Shown one piece after another: positions 6,950 to 13,672 of a stretch of 13,839 nt of DNA. A program made the position numbers and the translations under genes. Under the pieces are notes generated by a model. That model made no database searches and had not been told where the DNA came from. It saw only the letters and a program-made list of their open reading frames with translations. The DNA is from an uncultured Blautia sp. (GTDB lineage Bacteria; Bacillota; Clostridia; Lachnospirales; Lachnospiraceae), in NCBI GenBank assembly GCA_900547615.1, contig URHH01000063.1, positions 1-13,839 of the forward strand, in the 5' to 3' direction. Within the stretch, counting starts at the first letter, position 1; each line of letters starts with the position of its first letter.

Positions 6950-8125
6950 TTACTGCTGTAAAAACCGCCTATATGTGGCATCAATACAAAATGCCCCAAG
7001 CGGCGCTGTAATAAGAATTGCGATGACTGCAACAGATAAAACAATATTTCCACAGGATAATCCCATTGCCAGCGGCATTCCTCCTATGGCAGCCTGCACA
7101 GTTGCTTTTGGCATATAGGCGAGCATACAGAATGTCCTCTCTTTCCTGTTGAGTCTTGTTTTTAACAGGCATACAAGCACACCTGCCATGCGGAAAACAA
7201 GCACTGCTAAAACCAAAAGAACAGGCGCTGCTCCTGCTTTTACCGCATACTGAATATCAACCGCCGCGCCTACCAGAACAAACAGCATAATCTCCGAAAC
7301 AGCCCATAATTTATTAAATTTCGAAGAAAGTCTTTTTGCCACGACCTCTCTTTTTTTCTGGAGAGAAACACCTGCTGCCATCACTCCTATTAAAGCAGAA
7401 AAAGGAATTACGTTTGAAAAATAATCCTCAGCCGTTACCAGAATAAAAGAAACACTGAGAAGGATCATTACTTTGGACGTATCACGGATATGTACTCTTT
7501 CAAAGAATTTCGCAAGCAGATACCCCACTGCCAGTCCAGCCAAAGCTCCTGTAACAACAGATAACGGAACATCCACAAAGCTTTTTACAGATACGTTTTC
7601 TCCCTGGGCAAGCCCTGTAAAAGCAGTAAACATGACAATCACAAACACATCATCTACAGACGCTCCCGCAAGAATCAACTGAGGAATTCCTTTCTTTACC
7701 CCATATCCTTCTTCCATAAGTTTGATCATTTTCGGCACAACTACAGCCGGGGAAACCGCAGCTACAACGGCTCCCATAATTGCGGCGTCCAGCGCAGAAA
7801 TCCCAAGAATACGCGGTGCAAGAAGAATCATTCCTGCCATCTCAAAACATGCAGGAACAAAACACATCAAAATCGCCGGGCGTCCCACCTTCTTTAAATC
7901 TTTTATATCCAGAGACAGTCCTGCTCTTGTCAGAATAATAATAAGCGCAATTTTTCTTAAATCAGCCGATATATTTAAAATGGAATCATCAATGACATTT
8001 AAAACATACGGTCCCAGAATAATCCCTGTAAAAAGCATACCAAGAAGTCCGGGAAGCCTTATTTTTTTGCAAAGCCAGCCCATAAACATACCTGCCAGCA
8101 ATATAAGCGCAATACTTAGCAACAT
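6950..8125 (-). CDS. CPA-family cation/proton antiporter (Kef/NhaP-like membrane domain)
   Basis: This 391-residue integral membrane protein has about 12 hydrophobic segments and no C-terminal TrkA-N domain. It matches the Na+/H+ exchanger fold of the monovalent cation/proton antiporter superfamily. Conserved points are LPGLLGMLFTGIILGP (24-39), an unwound-helix segment VSPAVVVPKMI (124-134), the ion-binding pair D158-D159 in GASVDD, and the lysine of YMPKATVQAAIG (337-348). The pair of adjacent aspartates is usually linked to electrogenic exchange, but that is not certain for this branch. It would exchange Na+ or K+ for protons in the cytoplasmic membrane. The ATG at 8125 is preceded by GGAGG ten bases upstream. 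A promoter at 8152-8180 makes it the first gene of an operon with the HIT and oxidoreductase genes, divergent from pepT. Confidence 0.92.
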   Translation of the reverse strand: MLLSIALILLAGMFMGWLCKKIRLPGLLGMLFTGIILGPYVLNVIDDSILNISADLRKIALIIILTRAGLSLDIKDLKKVGRPAILMCFVPACFEMAGMILLAPRILGISALDAAIMGAVVAAVSPAVVVPKMIKLMEEGYGVKKGIPQLILAGASVDDVFVIVMFTAFTGLAQGENVSVKSFVDVPLSVVTGALAGLAVGYLLAKFFERVHIRDTSKVMILLSVSFILVTAEDYFSNVIPFSALIGVMAAGVSLQKKREVVAKRLSSKFNKLWAVSEIMLFVLVGAAVDIQYAVKAGAAPVLLVLAVLVFRMAGVLVCLLKTRLNRKERTFCMLAYMPKATVQAAIGGMPLAMGLSCGNIVLSVAVIAILITAPLGAFCIDATYRRFLQQ

Positions 8126-8151
8126 TGTTTTCTGTCCTCCTTATTCCCTAA

Positions 8152-8180
8152 ATTTTACCATCAAAAGTGCAAAATAGCAA
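8152..8180 (-). promoter_or_regulatory. Promoter of the antiporter operon
   Basis: On the minus strand, TTGCTA (8175-8180, 4/6) and TAAAAT (8152-8157, 5/6) are separated by 17 bases and end 26 bases before the ATG at 8125. Confidence 0.6.
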
Positions 8181-8200
8181 ACCGTCTGTGACAGCCGCGA

Positions 8201-8229
8201 TTGTTTTTTACAAAATTTACTGATATAAT
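8201..8229 (+). promoter_or_regulatory. pepT promoter
   Basis: TTGTTT (8201-8206, 3/6) and a perfect TATAAT (8224-8229) are separated by 17 bases. The predicted start of transcription is near 8236, leaving a leader of about 20 bases before the ATG. The minus-strand promoter of the antiporter operon lies back to back with it at 8152-8180. Confidence 0.75.
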
Positions 8230-8258
8230 AAGGACAAATATCGTATCAGGAGGTTTTT

Positions 8259-9482
8259 ATGTCTGAAGTAGTTAAAAAATTTTTACGTTATGTCGCCATT
8301 GACACAGAATCAAAAGAAGAACAGGAACAGATTCCAAGCACAGAAAAACAGAGAAATCTTGCAAATCTTCTGGCACAGGAATTAAAAGAAATGGGCGCTG
8401 AAAATGTACGCATTTCTGAAAATGCCTATGTTTATGCCACCATTGGGGCAACAACAGAAAAAAGCGCTCCAGCTTTGGGATTTATTTCCCATATGGACAC
8501 TGCGCCTTCTTTTTCCGGAAAAAATGTAAAGCCACAGCTCATCAAAAACTATGATGGAAAAGAGATTTGTCTGAATAAAGATCTTCAAATTTTTATGGGG
8601 CCGGAACAATTTCCGGATCTTTTAAAATATGTTGGAAAAACACTCATTACCACAGATGGAACTACCCTTCTTGGCGCAGACGACAAAGCGGGCGTAGCAG
8701 AGATCATGACTATGGCTCAGTATTTTCTTTCTCACCCGGAAATCCCTCACGGAGAAATCCAGATCGGCTTTACCCCGGACGAAGAAGTCGGACAGGGAGC
8801 TGATCTTTTTGATGTGAAAGGTTTTGGCGCTGACCTTGCCTACACAGTTGACGGTGGAGAACTGGGCGAACTGGAATATGAAAACTTTAACGCAGCAAAT
8901 GTAAAAATCCATGTAAATGGAGCAAATATCCACCCCGGAAGCGCCAAGCATAAAATGAAAAATTCTGTTTTAATGGCATATGAATTTTACAATCTCCTTC
9001 CTGTATTTGACAATCCAATGTACACCGAAGGATACGAAGGATTCTTCCATTTAGATGAAATTTCCGGAGATGTGGAACATACGGAAATGGTATGTATTAT
9101 CCGTGACCACGATATGGAAAAATTCAATGCAAAAAAAGAACTTATACAGGCTGCCGCTGATTTTATGAATAAAAAATATGGAGAAAACACCATCGTTCTT
9201 GACCTGAAAGACTCCTATTATAATATGAAAGAAAAAATCCAGCCTCACATGGAGCTGATCGACCTTGCAAAAGAAACAATGGAGAAACTCGGTATCACGC
9301 CAAAGGTAACTCCTATCCGCGGAGGTACAGACGGCGCAAGACTTTCCTACATGGGACTTCCCTGTCCAAACCTCTGTACAGGCGGTCACAATTTCCACGG
9401 AAAATATGAATTTATCTGTGCAGAATCTATGGAAAAAATCACAGAGCTTTTAATTGAACTGGCGCAAAAATTTGTATCTTAA
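8259..9482 (+). CDS. pepT: Peptidase T (tripeptide aminopeptidase, M20B)
   Basis: This 407-residue protein matches peptidase T, a dinuclear zinc aminopeptidase that removes the N-terminal residue of tripeptides in the cytoplasm; E. coli PepT has 408 residues. The expected ligands are H78 with D80 (SHMDTAP), D141 (GADDKAG), the general base and ligand pair E175-E176 (PDEEVG), D198 (VDGG) and a histidine near 377-380 (GGHNFHGK). The M20 dimerisation domain lies at about 208-325. The ATG at 8259 has a perfect AGGAGG (8248-8253) with a five-base spacer. It is the only plus-strand gene, with its own promoter and terminator, so it is monocistronic. Nothing in it looks damaged. Confidence 0.98.
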   Translation: MSEVVKKFLRYVAIDTESKEEQEQIPSTEKQRNLANLLAQELKEMGAENVRISENAYVYATIGATTEKSAPALGFISHMDTAPSFSGKNVKPQLIKNYDGKEICLNKDLQIFMGPEQFPDLLKYVGKTLITTDGTTLLGADDKAGVAEIMTMAQYFLSHPEIPHGEIQIGFTPDEEVGQGADLFDVKGFGADLAYTVDGGELGELEYENFNAANVKIHVNGANIHPGSAKHKMKNSVLMAYEFYNLLPVFDNPMYTEGYEGFFHLDEISGDVEHTEMVCIIRDHDMEKFNAKKELIQAAADFMNKKYGENTIVLDLKDSYYNMKEKIQPHMELIDLAKETMEKLGITPKVTPIRGGTDGARLSYMGLPCPNLCTGGHNFHGKYEFICAESMEKITELLIELAQKFVS

Positions 9483-9535
9483 ACCTTTTGAAATCATAAA
9501 TTGAACCATTACTGATTTTCTGAAATATTATAGAG

Positions 9536-9566
9536 AAAGGACAGGCACCATGCGCTGTCCTTTTTC
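9536..9566 (+). terminator. Rho-independent terminator after pepT, possibly bidirectional
   Basis: The arms AAAGGACAG and CTGTCCTTT form a nine-pair stem, extended inside by GCA/TGC, and the last arm runs into T5. It begins 54 bases after the pepT stop. Read on the other strand, it lies 54 bases after the stop of the HD-domain gene and ends in only T3, so it may also stop that convergent operon, less efficiently. Confidence 0.8.
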
Positions 9567-9619
9567 TGCTTCTGTGAGTCTTTCAAAAACATTACACAAA
9601 GATTTTCGACACAGATTTT

Positions 9620-10180
9620 TTAATATTCACCTGTTTTTTTGAGGGTATCTTTCAAAACCTCTGCCCGCAGTTCTTTCATATATTCTGAAAATCCAACCTT
9701 GTCATTCCCGTGTGTTTTCTGAAGATCATATTCCAACGGAAGCCAGGTGGATAAATCGGACATATTGTGCTGGATCAAAGCCTCCAGCTTATCAATCGCC
9801 TTATATATTTTTGCCTCCTGCGTTTTCTGTTCTTCCATCTCTTCGTAAAGAAGACGGAGCTTCTCTTCATATCCCGAAGGCAGCGTTTTTATCCAGTCTG
9901 CCAGAAGTTTTTCTTCCCTTTTTTCGTCCTCTTTTGTCTTTTCAAAAGTTGGAATATCCCCTGTAAAAGCCTCTCCCAGATCGTGGATAACGCACATTTC
10001 CATCACTTTGTCCATATCTGAATCCGGAAATTCGTCCCGCATAAAAAACGCCATTACCGTCATCTGCCAGCTGTGCTCTGCCACGCTTTCCCGTCTTCCG
10101 CCTGATGTATAACAGTGACGGACTGCATCTTTTAATCTTTCTGTCACACTCAGAATATCCAGCAATTCTCTTGGTTTCAC
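9620..10180 (-). CDS. HD-domain phosphohydrolase (YfbR-like, HD_3 type)
   Basis: This 186-residue protein has the HD metal site of the YfbR-like group, whose characterised members are 5'-deoxynucleotidases. Residues in order are RESVAEHSW (30-38, with H36), the core H66-D67 in CVIHDLGEAFTGDIP (63-77), and D130 in YKAIDKLEALIQH (126-138). The length fits the family. A nucleotide phosphatase role in the cytoplasm is likely, but substrate choice cannot be read here. The start is a GTG at 10180 with GAGGAGG close upstream (an overlapping ATG is out of frame and meets TGA at once). It follows the GNAT gene by 20 bases and is probably the last gene of the GntR-ABC operon. The stem-loop at 9536-9566 is the first candidate terminator. 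Confidence 0.9.
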   Translation of the reverse strand: MKPRELLDILSVTERLKDAVRHCYTSGGRRESVAEHSWQMTVMAFFMRDEFPDSDMDKVMEMCVIHDLGEAFTGDIPTFEKTKEDEKREEKLLADWIKTLPSGYEEKLRLLYEEMEEQKTQEAKIYKAIDKLEALIQHNMSDLSTWLPLEYDLQKTHGNDKVGFSEYMKELRAEVLKDTLKKTGEY

Positions 10181-10200
10181 ATAACTCCTCCTCTCTGAAT

Positions 10201-10644
10201 TTACAGCTTTTTTCTCAGATAAATCATATCTTTTAACTGTACGCCGCCCTCATAAATAGGATGGTCATAATTATCTGTAAAAAAGTTTTTCACAGAATGA
10301 GAACGGACAAATCCACACTTTTCATAAAAAGGAATTGTCAGAGGAGAATCGCCCGTTCCCACCTGCAAAATTGCATATTTTCCTCTGTAAGTTTCTTCTA
10401 TAAACCCTATCAGAGCTTTCCCGTATCCTTTTCTGTGGCACTCCGGAACAACTGCAAGATTTTTTATTTCCAGAATGTTTTTGTCTTCTTCCGTAACCAC
10501 GCATTCTCCTTTAATTCCGTCGTCTTCCAGAACATACATCGTGCCTTTTTCCAGATATTTTTCTAGCATATCTTCCTGTTCATCTGCCAGCAAAAGCAGA
10601 TCCATATACTTCTTTTTATTTTCTGAAACCTTGTATATACTCAT
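10201..10644 (-). CDS. GNAT-family N-acetyltransferase
   Basis: This protein has 147 residues from the ATG at 10644. That start is preferred because AGGAG lies a few bases before it; a TTG at 10665 would add seven residues but puts the binding site inside the gene. The acetyl-CoA loop is visible as R71-K-G-Y-G-K76, following the conserved strand LEIKNLAVVPECH (58-70). A second strand AILQVGTGD (91-99) and the FYEKCGF motif (106-112) complete the GNAT fold. The acceptor substrate is not evident. It sits between the small broken frame at 10658-10802 and the HD-domain gene on the same strand, with short spacings that suggest one operon. Confidence 0.88.
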   Translation of the reverse strand: MSIYKVSENKKKYMDLLLLADEQEDMLEKYLEKGTMYVLEDDGIKGECVVTEEDKNILEIKNLAVVPECHRKGYGKALIGFIEETYRGKYAILQVGTGDSPLTIPFYEKCGFVRSHSVKNFFTDNYDHPIYEGGVQLKDMIYLRKKL

Positions 10645-10657
10645 AATAGCTCCTGCT

Positions 10658-10802
10658 TCAATCAATTTTTATTTCCAGAGAATTTAACAGCCGAACCACT
10701 TCCGGATAAGAAAATCTTGCCTGTTTGAGCTTATGATTCCTTTGTCTCATTTCGAAATTTTTTATCTTTAATAATCTGTTCCTCAAAATAATTTTCCTGC
10801 AT
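10658..10802 (-). pseudogene. Small frameshifted reading frame after the ABC permease
   Basis: A GAGGGG binding site overlaps the permease stop codon and sits six bases before an ATG at 10802. This opens 23 codons (MQENYFEEQIIKDKKF and on) and stops at 10731. From about 10735 the +1 frame carries a protein-like tail, ARFSYPEVVRLLNSLEIKID, that ends at 10658. Joining the two by removing one base near 10732-10740 gives a protein of about 46 residues. I do not recognise it. Alternatives are a genuine 23-residue peptide, or a separate tail gene starting at a TTG near 10784. The strong binding site and operon position argue that something was translated here. Confidence 0.4.
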
Positions 10803-10812
10803 CTTATTCCCC

Positions 10813-11535
10813 TCATCTGAGTTCTGTACTGCGAATGACAGCATAAGCGCCGCATGATAAAACTGAAATAATCAGTATCAGGGTTATGGCAGGAAAGAAA
10901 TAATTTACTGTTCCATCACTCATAAATCCCATCGCTCTCATAAAGAAATCTGCAATCTTATTTACAAGCTCTCTTGAAAATACATACCGGAATAATGCGA
11001 TTGTCATCAGTATCCCGCCGCCCAGGATAACTCCTAAAGCAATGAATACCATTTTTCCTGCCTTATTCAGCGCCAAAACAGCCAGGTACAAAAAGCAGCA
11101 GATAAATACATAGGCAAGAAATAACCATAGCCAGTTCATAAAAATATTATCATAACCATATATGCTGCTATAAAGGGAACTGTAATCATGATTAAAATAA
11201 TGGATCAGATTTCCAACTATAGTATCTATAAATGCCATCGTTCCACAAATAAAAAAGAACATAGACAAGGTCCCAATAAAGATGATTTTTCGTGTAAATC
11301 CGTTCTGGAGCAGCATTTTAAAGTCCTGGCTAAATCCCAATGCTCCCAGTACACCGACATACATTAAACTGTTGATTTCCAGCACATTTGTACCTATATC
11401 CTCAAATGTCCCTGTGCTGATTCCAATAATCAGCATAATAAGAGTAACGATCGCATATTGTATTGCGTAAAACAGCCAGATATATTTAAAAGAAGTCATA
11501 CATTCGTATTTAACAACAGCTTTTAATTTTTTCAT
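10813..11535 (-). CDS. ABC transporter permease, six transmembrane helices
   Basis: This 240-residue protein is a membrane subunit of an ABC exporter of the ABC-2 style. Hydrophobic segments lie at about 17-39, 55-70, 84-108, 131-155, 162-184 and 211-235. The N-terminus is short and basic (MKKLKAVVKYE), which places it inside. The ATG at 11535 is one base after the TGA of the ATPase gene, so the two are almost certainly translationally coupled partners. The set GntR regulator, ATPase and small permease recalls B. subtilis ytrABC, which responds to cell-wall antibiotics. The substrate here is not known. Sequence identity to any named permease cannot be judged by eye. Confidence 0.88.
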   Translation of the reverse strand: MKKLKAVVKYECMTSFKYIWLFYAIQYAIVTLIMLIIGISTGTFEDIGTNVLEINSLMYVGVLGALGFSQDFKMLLQNGFTRKIIFIGTLSMFFFICGTMAFIDTIVGNLIHYFNHDYSSLYSSIYGYDNIFMNWLWLFLAYVFICCFLYLAVLALNKAGKMVFIALGVILGGGILMTIALFRYVFSRELVNKIADFFMRAMGFMSDGTVNYFFPAITLILIISVLSCGAYAVIRSTELR

Positions 11536-11536
11536 A

Positions 11537-12382
11537 TCAGTTCCCGCCTTTCTCCGTTAATTTTACAAATAATTTTTGTAAATTCATGGTTGAAATCTGC
11601 AGATTGCTGTCTCTCGGCAACGGCGTCTTTTCTCCCAATACGTAAGCAATTTTTAAGCTTCCCAGCTCATCGCAGCCAATGACATTTTTATCTGAGCAGT
11701 AATCGTCCATTTCTTTGGCAGTTCCGGAAATGCTGTACCCCGTATCCAAAAGCGTTTCCACACTTTCCTGCAGAAGAATCTTTCCTTTATCGATCAAAAC
11801 AACTTCCTCAATGATATTTGCCACTTCTTCAATCAGATGTGTAGCGATAATGATCGTGCGCTCCCCATCTTCATAATCTCTTAAAAGCAAGTCATAAAAT
11901 AATTCTCTGTGATTCGCGTCCAACCCCAAAACAGGCTCGTCAAAAATCACGTAGGGAACATGCAACGACAGGGCAACTGTCAATTTAAAGATTGACTGAT
12001 AGCCTTTTGATAATGCTTTAAATCTTTTCTCTATATCAAGATTAAATTTTTCGGCAATATTCAAAGCTTTTTCCATATCAAATTGATCATAAAAGCGGCT
12101 GATCCATTTAAAATGCTCCTTGATTTTTAAATCTTTGTCATACAGATCCGTTTCACTCATGCAGAAAATTTTTTCATGTACCTGCATATTTTCTTTTGCC
12201 GGAATCTCATCAATAAGAACGGTACCCTCATCGGCAAAAATCCGATTTGCAATAATATTGATAAGGGTGGATTTTCCTGCCCCGTTTCGTCCCAAAAATC
12301 CATAAATCTTTCCAGATTCAAAAGAAAAAGAAACGTGATCCACTGCTGTTAAGCCATTATATTTTTTCGTGACATTTCTAAT
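11537..12382 (-). CDS. ABC transporter ATP-binding protein with a disrupted or AUU start
   Basis: This is a canonical ABC ATPase. Numbered from an AUU at 12382 (281 residues), Walker A GRNGAGKST is at 31-39, the signature LSKGYQ at 124-129, Walker B VIFDEP with D148-E149, and the H-loop histidine near 182. The ATP-stacking tyrosine (KKY) is at 8. The first in-frame ATG/GTG/TTG is a GTG at 12343, but starting there loses that tyrosine strand (IRNVTKKYNGLTA). Upstream the frame reads ATG-CAG-GGG-ATT-TAA-ATT-AGA from 12397, with AAGGGG eight bases before the ATG. The natural protein was therefore probably MQGI(E)IRNVTKKY, with GAA changed to TAA. The AUU itself has AGGGG six bases before it. The gene overlaps the GntR stop and precedes its permease by one base. 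Confidence 0.88.
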   Translation of the reverse strand: MRNVTKKYNGLTAVDHVSFSFESGKIYGFLGRNGAGKSTLINIIANRIFADEGTVLIDEIPAKENMQVHEKIFCMSETDLYDKDLKIKEHFKWISRFYDQFDMEKALNIAEKFNLDIEKRFKALSKGYQSIFKLTVALSLHVPYVIFDEPVLGLDANHRELFYDLLLRDYEDGERTIIIATHLIEEVANIIEEVVLIDKGKILLQESVETLLDTGYSISGTAKEMDDYCSDKNVIGCDELGSLKIAYVLGEKTPLPRDSNLQISTMNLQKLFVKLTEKGGN

Positions 12383-12761
12383 TTAAATCCCCTGCATGTT
12401 CATATCCCCTTTCTATTAATGAAATAACTTCTTCTTTCGTCATCTGCAATTTTGATGCTTCTTCAATCAGAGAAGCGATATACTGTTCATAAAATTGTCC
12501 CTGCCGCTTCAAACGGATTTTTCGGACCGCCCCCTCTTTTACAAACATGCCCAACCCCCTTTTTTTGTATATAATCTCCTCATCTACCAACATATTCATG
12601 CCCTTCAGAACCGTATGAGGATTTATGCTCAGCAAAGCTGAAATCTCATTTGTCGAAGGGATTTTTGTTTCTTCGGGAAACACTCCCGTAAAAATAGAAT
12701 CTTCCAACTGCTCTGCAATCTGAATGAAAATCGGTTTTTCTATATTCGGATTGATATGCAC
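12378..12761 (-). CDS. GntR-family transcriptional regulator, YtrA type
   Basis: This 127-residue protein has an N-terminal winged helix-turn-helix (about 8-76): PIFIQIAEQLEDSIF, then IPSTNEISALLSINPHTV (34-51) as the recognition part and YKKRGLGMFV (65-74) as the wing. The C-terminal tail is short (about 50 residues, predicted helical), as in the YtrA subfamily, which lacks a large ligand domain. The start is a GTG at 12761 behind a GGCGGTG binding site. It is the first gene of the ABC operon, and the palindrome at 12785-12806 is the obvious operator, so it should repress its own operon until a membrane or cell-wall signal appears. The protein ends GDLN-TAG; a G at 12385 would instead end it GD-TGA (see findings). 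Confidence 0.93.
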   Translation of the reverse strand: MHINPNIEKPIFIQIAEQLEDSIFTGVFPEETKIPSTNEISALLSINPHTVLKGMNMLVDEEIIYKKRGLGMFVKEGAVRKIRLKRQGQFYEQYIASLIEEASKLQMTKEEVISLIERGYEHAGDLN

Positions 12762-12784
12762 TGTATCACCGCCTTTGTTTGCAT

Positions 12785-12806
12785 GTTAGTTACTTGAGTA
12801 ACTAAC
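12785..12806. promoter_or_regulatory. Perfect palindrome, probable GntR operator
   Basis: The arms GTTAGTTACT and AGTAACTAAC are perfectly complementary across a two-base centre (TG). The palindrome lies between the promoter at 12820-12848 and the GntR start at 12761, from about +7 to +28 of the predicted transcript. Bound repressor there would block the polymerase. YtrA-type regulators bind palindromes in their own control regions, so autoregulation is likely. Confidence 0.8.
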
Positions 12807-12819
12807 TATCTTTGGTTAT

Positions 12820-12848
12820 AATATACACATTCTGCCAGATCTTGTCAA
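12820..12848 (-). promoter_or_regulatory. Promoter of the GntR-ABC operon
   Basis: On the minus strand, a perfect TTGACA (12843-12848) and TATATT (12820-12825, 5/6) are separated by 17 bases. It is the strongest promoter in the window by consensus. Transcription should start near 12813, giving a leader of about 50 bases that includes the palindrome. Confidence 0.85.
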
Positions 12849-12893
12849 TAACTTTTGAAAATATTACGGAATAATTTTCTATAGCATAACAAA

Positions 12894-12932
12894 ATGTCCG
12901 AATCTCCCGTTTTTTCCAGGACATTCGGACAT
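12894..12932 (-). terminator. Stem-loop after the MerR gene, probable terminator
   Basis: The perfect ten-base arms ATGTCCGAAT and ATTCGGACAT enclose 19 bases that include an A6 tract (minus strand). It starts eight bases after the MerR stop codon. The tail after the stem is only T4, so termination may be incomplete and leak into the GntR operon. Confidence 0.55.
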
Positions 12933-12940
12933 ATGAAAAA

Positions 12941-13600
12941 TTATATTTCGTTTTTCCTAAAATCTACCCCATAGTATCGGCATATCGCCAACCCAATATA
13001 TTTTGTAACTCCCTTCCCATATACTTTATCTGTTCCCTCCTCCAACTGAGAATGACCCAGATAATCTTTTGCCATCTCCAACAGCAAAGCTCTCGCATTC
13101 TCCACTCTGACAAAGCCTTTGCAGCTTTCGCCCAGTTCTTTTACCGCCTCCCAAAACCCGGTAATATCACCATAATGATCTATGACTGCCATTCTGTCCT
13201 CTTCACTCATCACTTCCAGAGAATGCCGGATTATTTTTTGAATATCCTCATCTTGAAATGATTCAAAGCTCATCTTATCCTCGCCTTTCAGCATATCAGA
13301 AACCCATTCGATCATACCGTTCAGATAATTTCGTTTTCTTTCCAATATTGCTTTCTGTGTTTCAAGAAATCGGCGAATATCCTTTTCCGGCTTATTCACG
13401 ATCTCCCTTATTTCTGACAGAGGAACTTCCAGTTCCCGAAAAAGCATAATCCGGCGCAGTTTTTTCAATGAATTTTCATCATACAGACGGTATCCCGCTT
13501 CTGTCACTTCTGCAGGTTTTAGTAAACCAATTTCGTCATAATAACGCAGGGCTCTTATGCTTACTCCAGTCAGTTCTTGTACTTCTTTTACTGTCTTCAT
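12941..13600 (-). CDS. MerR-family regulator, TipA-like with C-terminal effector domain
   Basis: This 219-residue protein starts with a MerR winged helix-turn-helix (1-70): MKTVKEVQELTGVSIRALRYYDEIGLLKP, where RYYDEIGLL is the family hallmark, then the wing AGYRLYDENSL (35-45). A dimerising coiled coil follows (about 76-108), then a helical domain (about 112-219) resembling the TipAS drug-binding domain, with WEAVKELG and a conserved-looking helix ALLLEMAKDYLG. TipA-like proteins bind small molecules, often antibiotics, and activate transcription by twisting promoters with long spacers. The ATG at 13600 has AGGAGG eight bases upstream. Its own promoter has a 19-base spacer, so it probably activates itself. 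No other target is visible, although read-through into the GntR-ABC operon is possible. Confidence 0.93.
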   Translation of the reverse strand: MKTVKEVQELTGVSIRALRYYDEIGLLKPAEVTEAGYRLYDENSLKKLRRIMLFRELEVPLSEIREIVNKPEKDIRRFLETQKAILERKRNYLNGMIEWVSDMLKGEDKMSFESFQDEDIQKIIRHSLEVMSEEDRMAVIDHYGDITGFWEAVKELGESCKGFVRVENARALLLEMAKDYLGHSQLEEGTDKVYGKGVTKYIGLAICRYYGVDFRKNEI

Positions 13601-13623
13601 GCGTCCTGCCTCCTTTCCCTTTC

Positions 13624-13654
13624 AGGATAAAACATTACGTTACGGGAGAGTCAA
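13624..13654 (-). promoter_or_regulatory. MerR-type promoter with a 19-base spacer
   Basis: On the minus strand, TTGACT (13649-13654, 5/6) and TATCCT (13624-13629, 4/6) are separated by 19 bases. Most sigma-A promoters have 17; 19 is the hallmark of promoters that MerR proteins remodel. The spacer contains CTCCCGTAACGTAATG, an imperfect dyad centred on ACGT, where the dimer would bind. The expected start of transcription is about 17 bases before the ATG. Confidence 0.75.
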
Positions 13655-13672
13655 GAGATTTCTTCTTTTAAT

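Noticed and set aside
7722..8177. Plus-strand open frame of 151 codons across the antiporter start.
   Set aside because: It is antisense to transmembrane helices, is of low complexity, and runs through the antiporter promoter.
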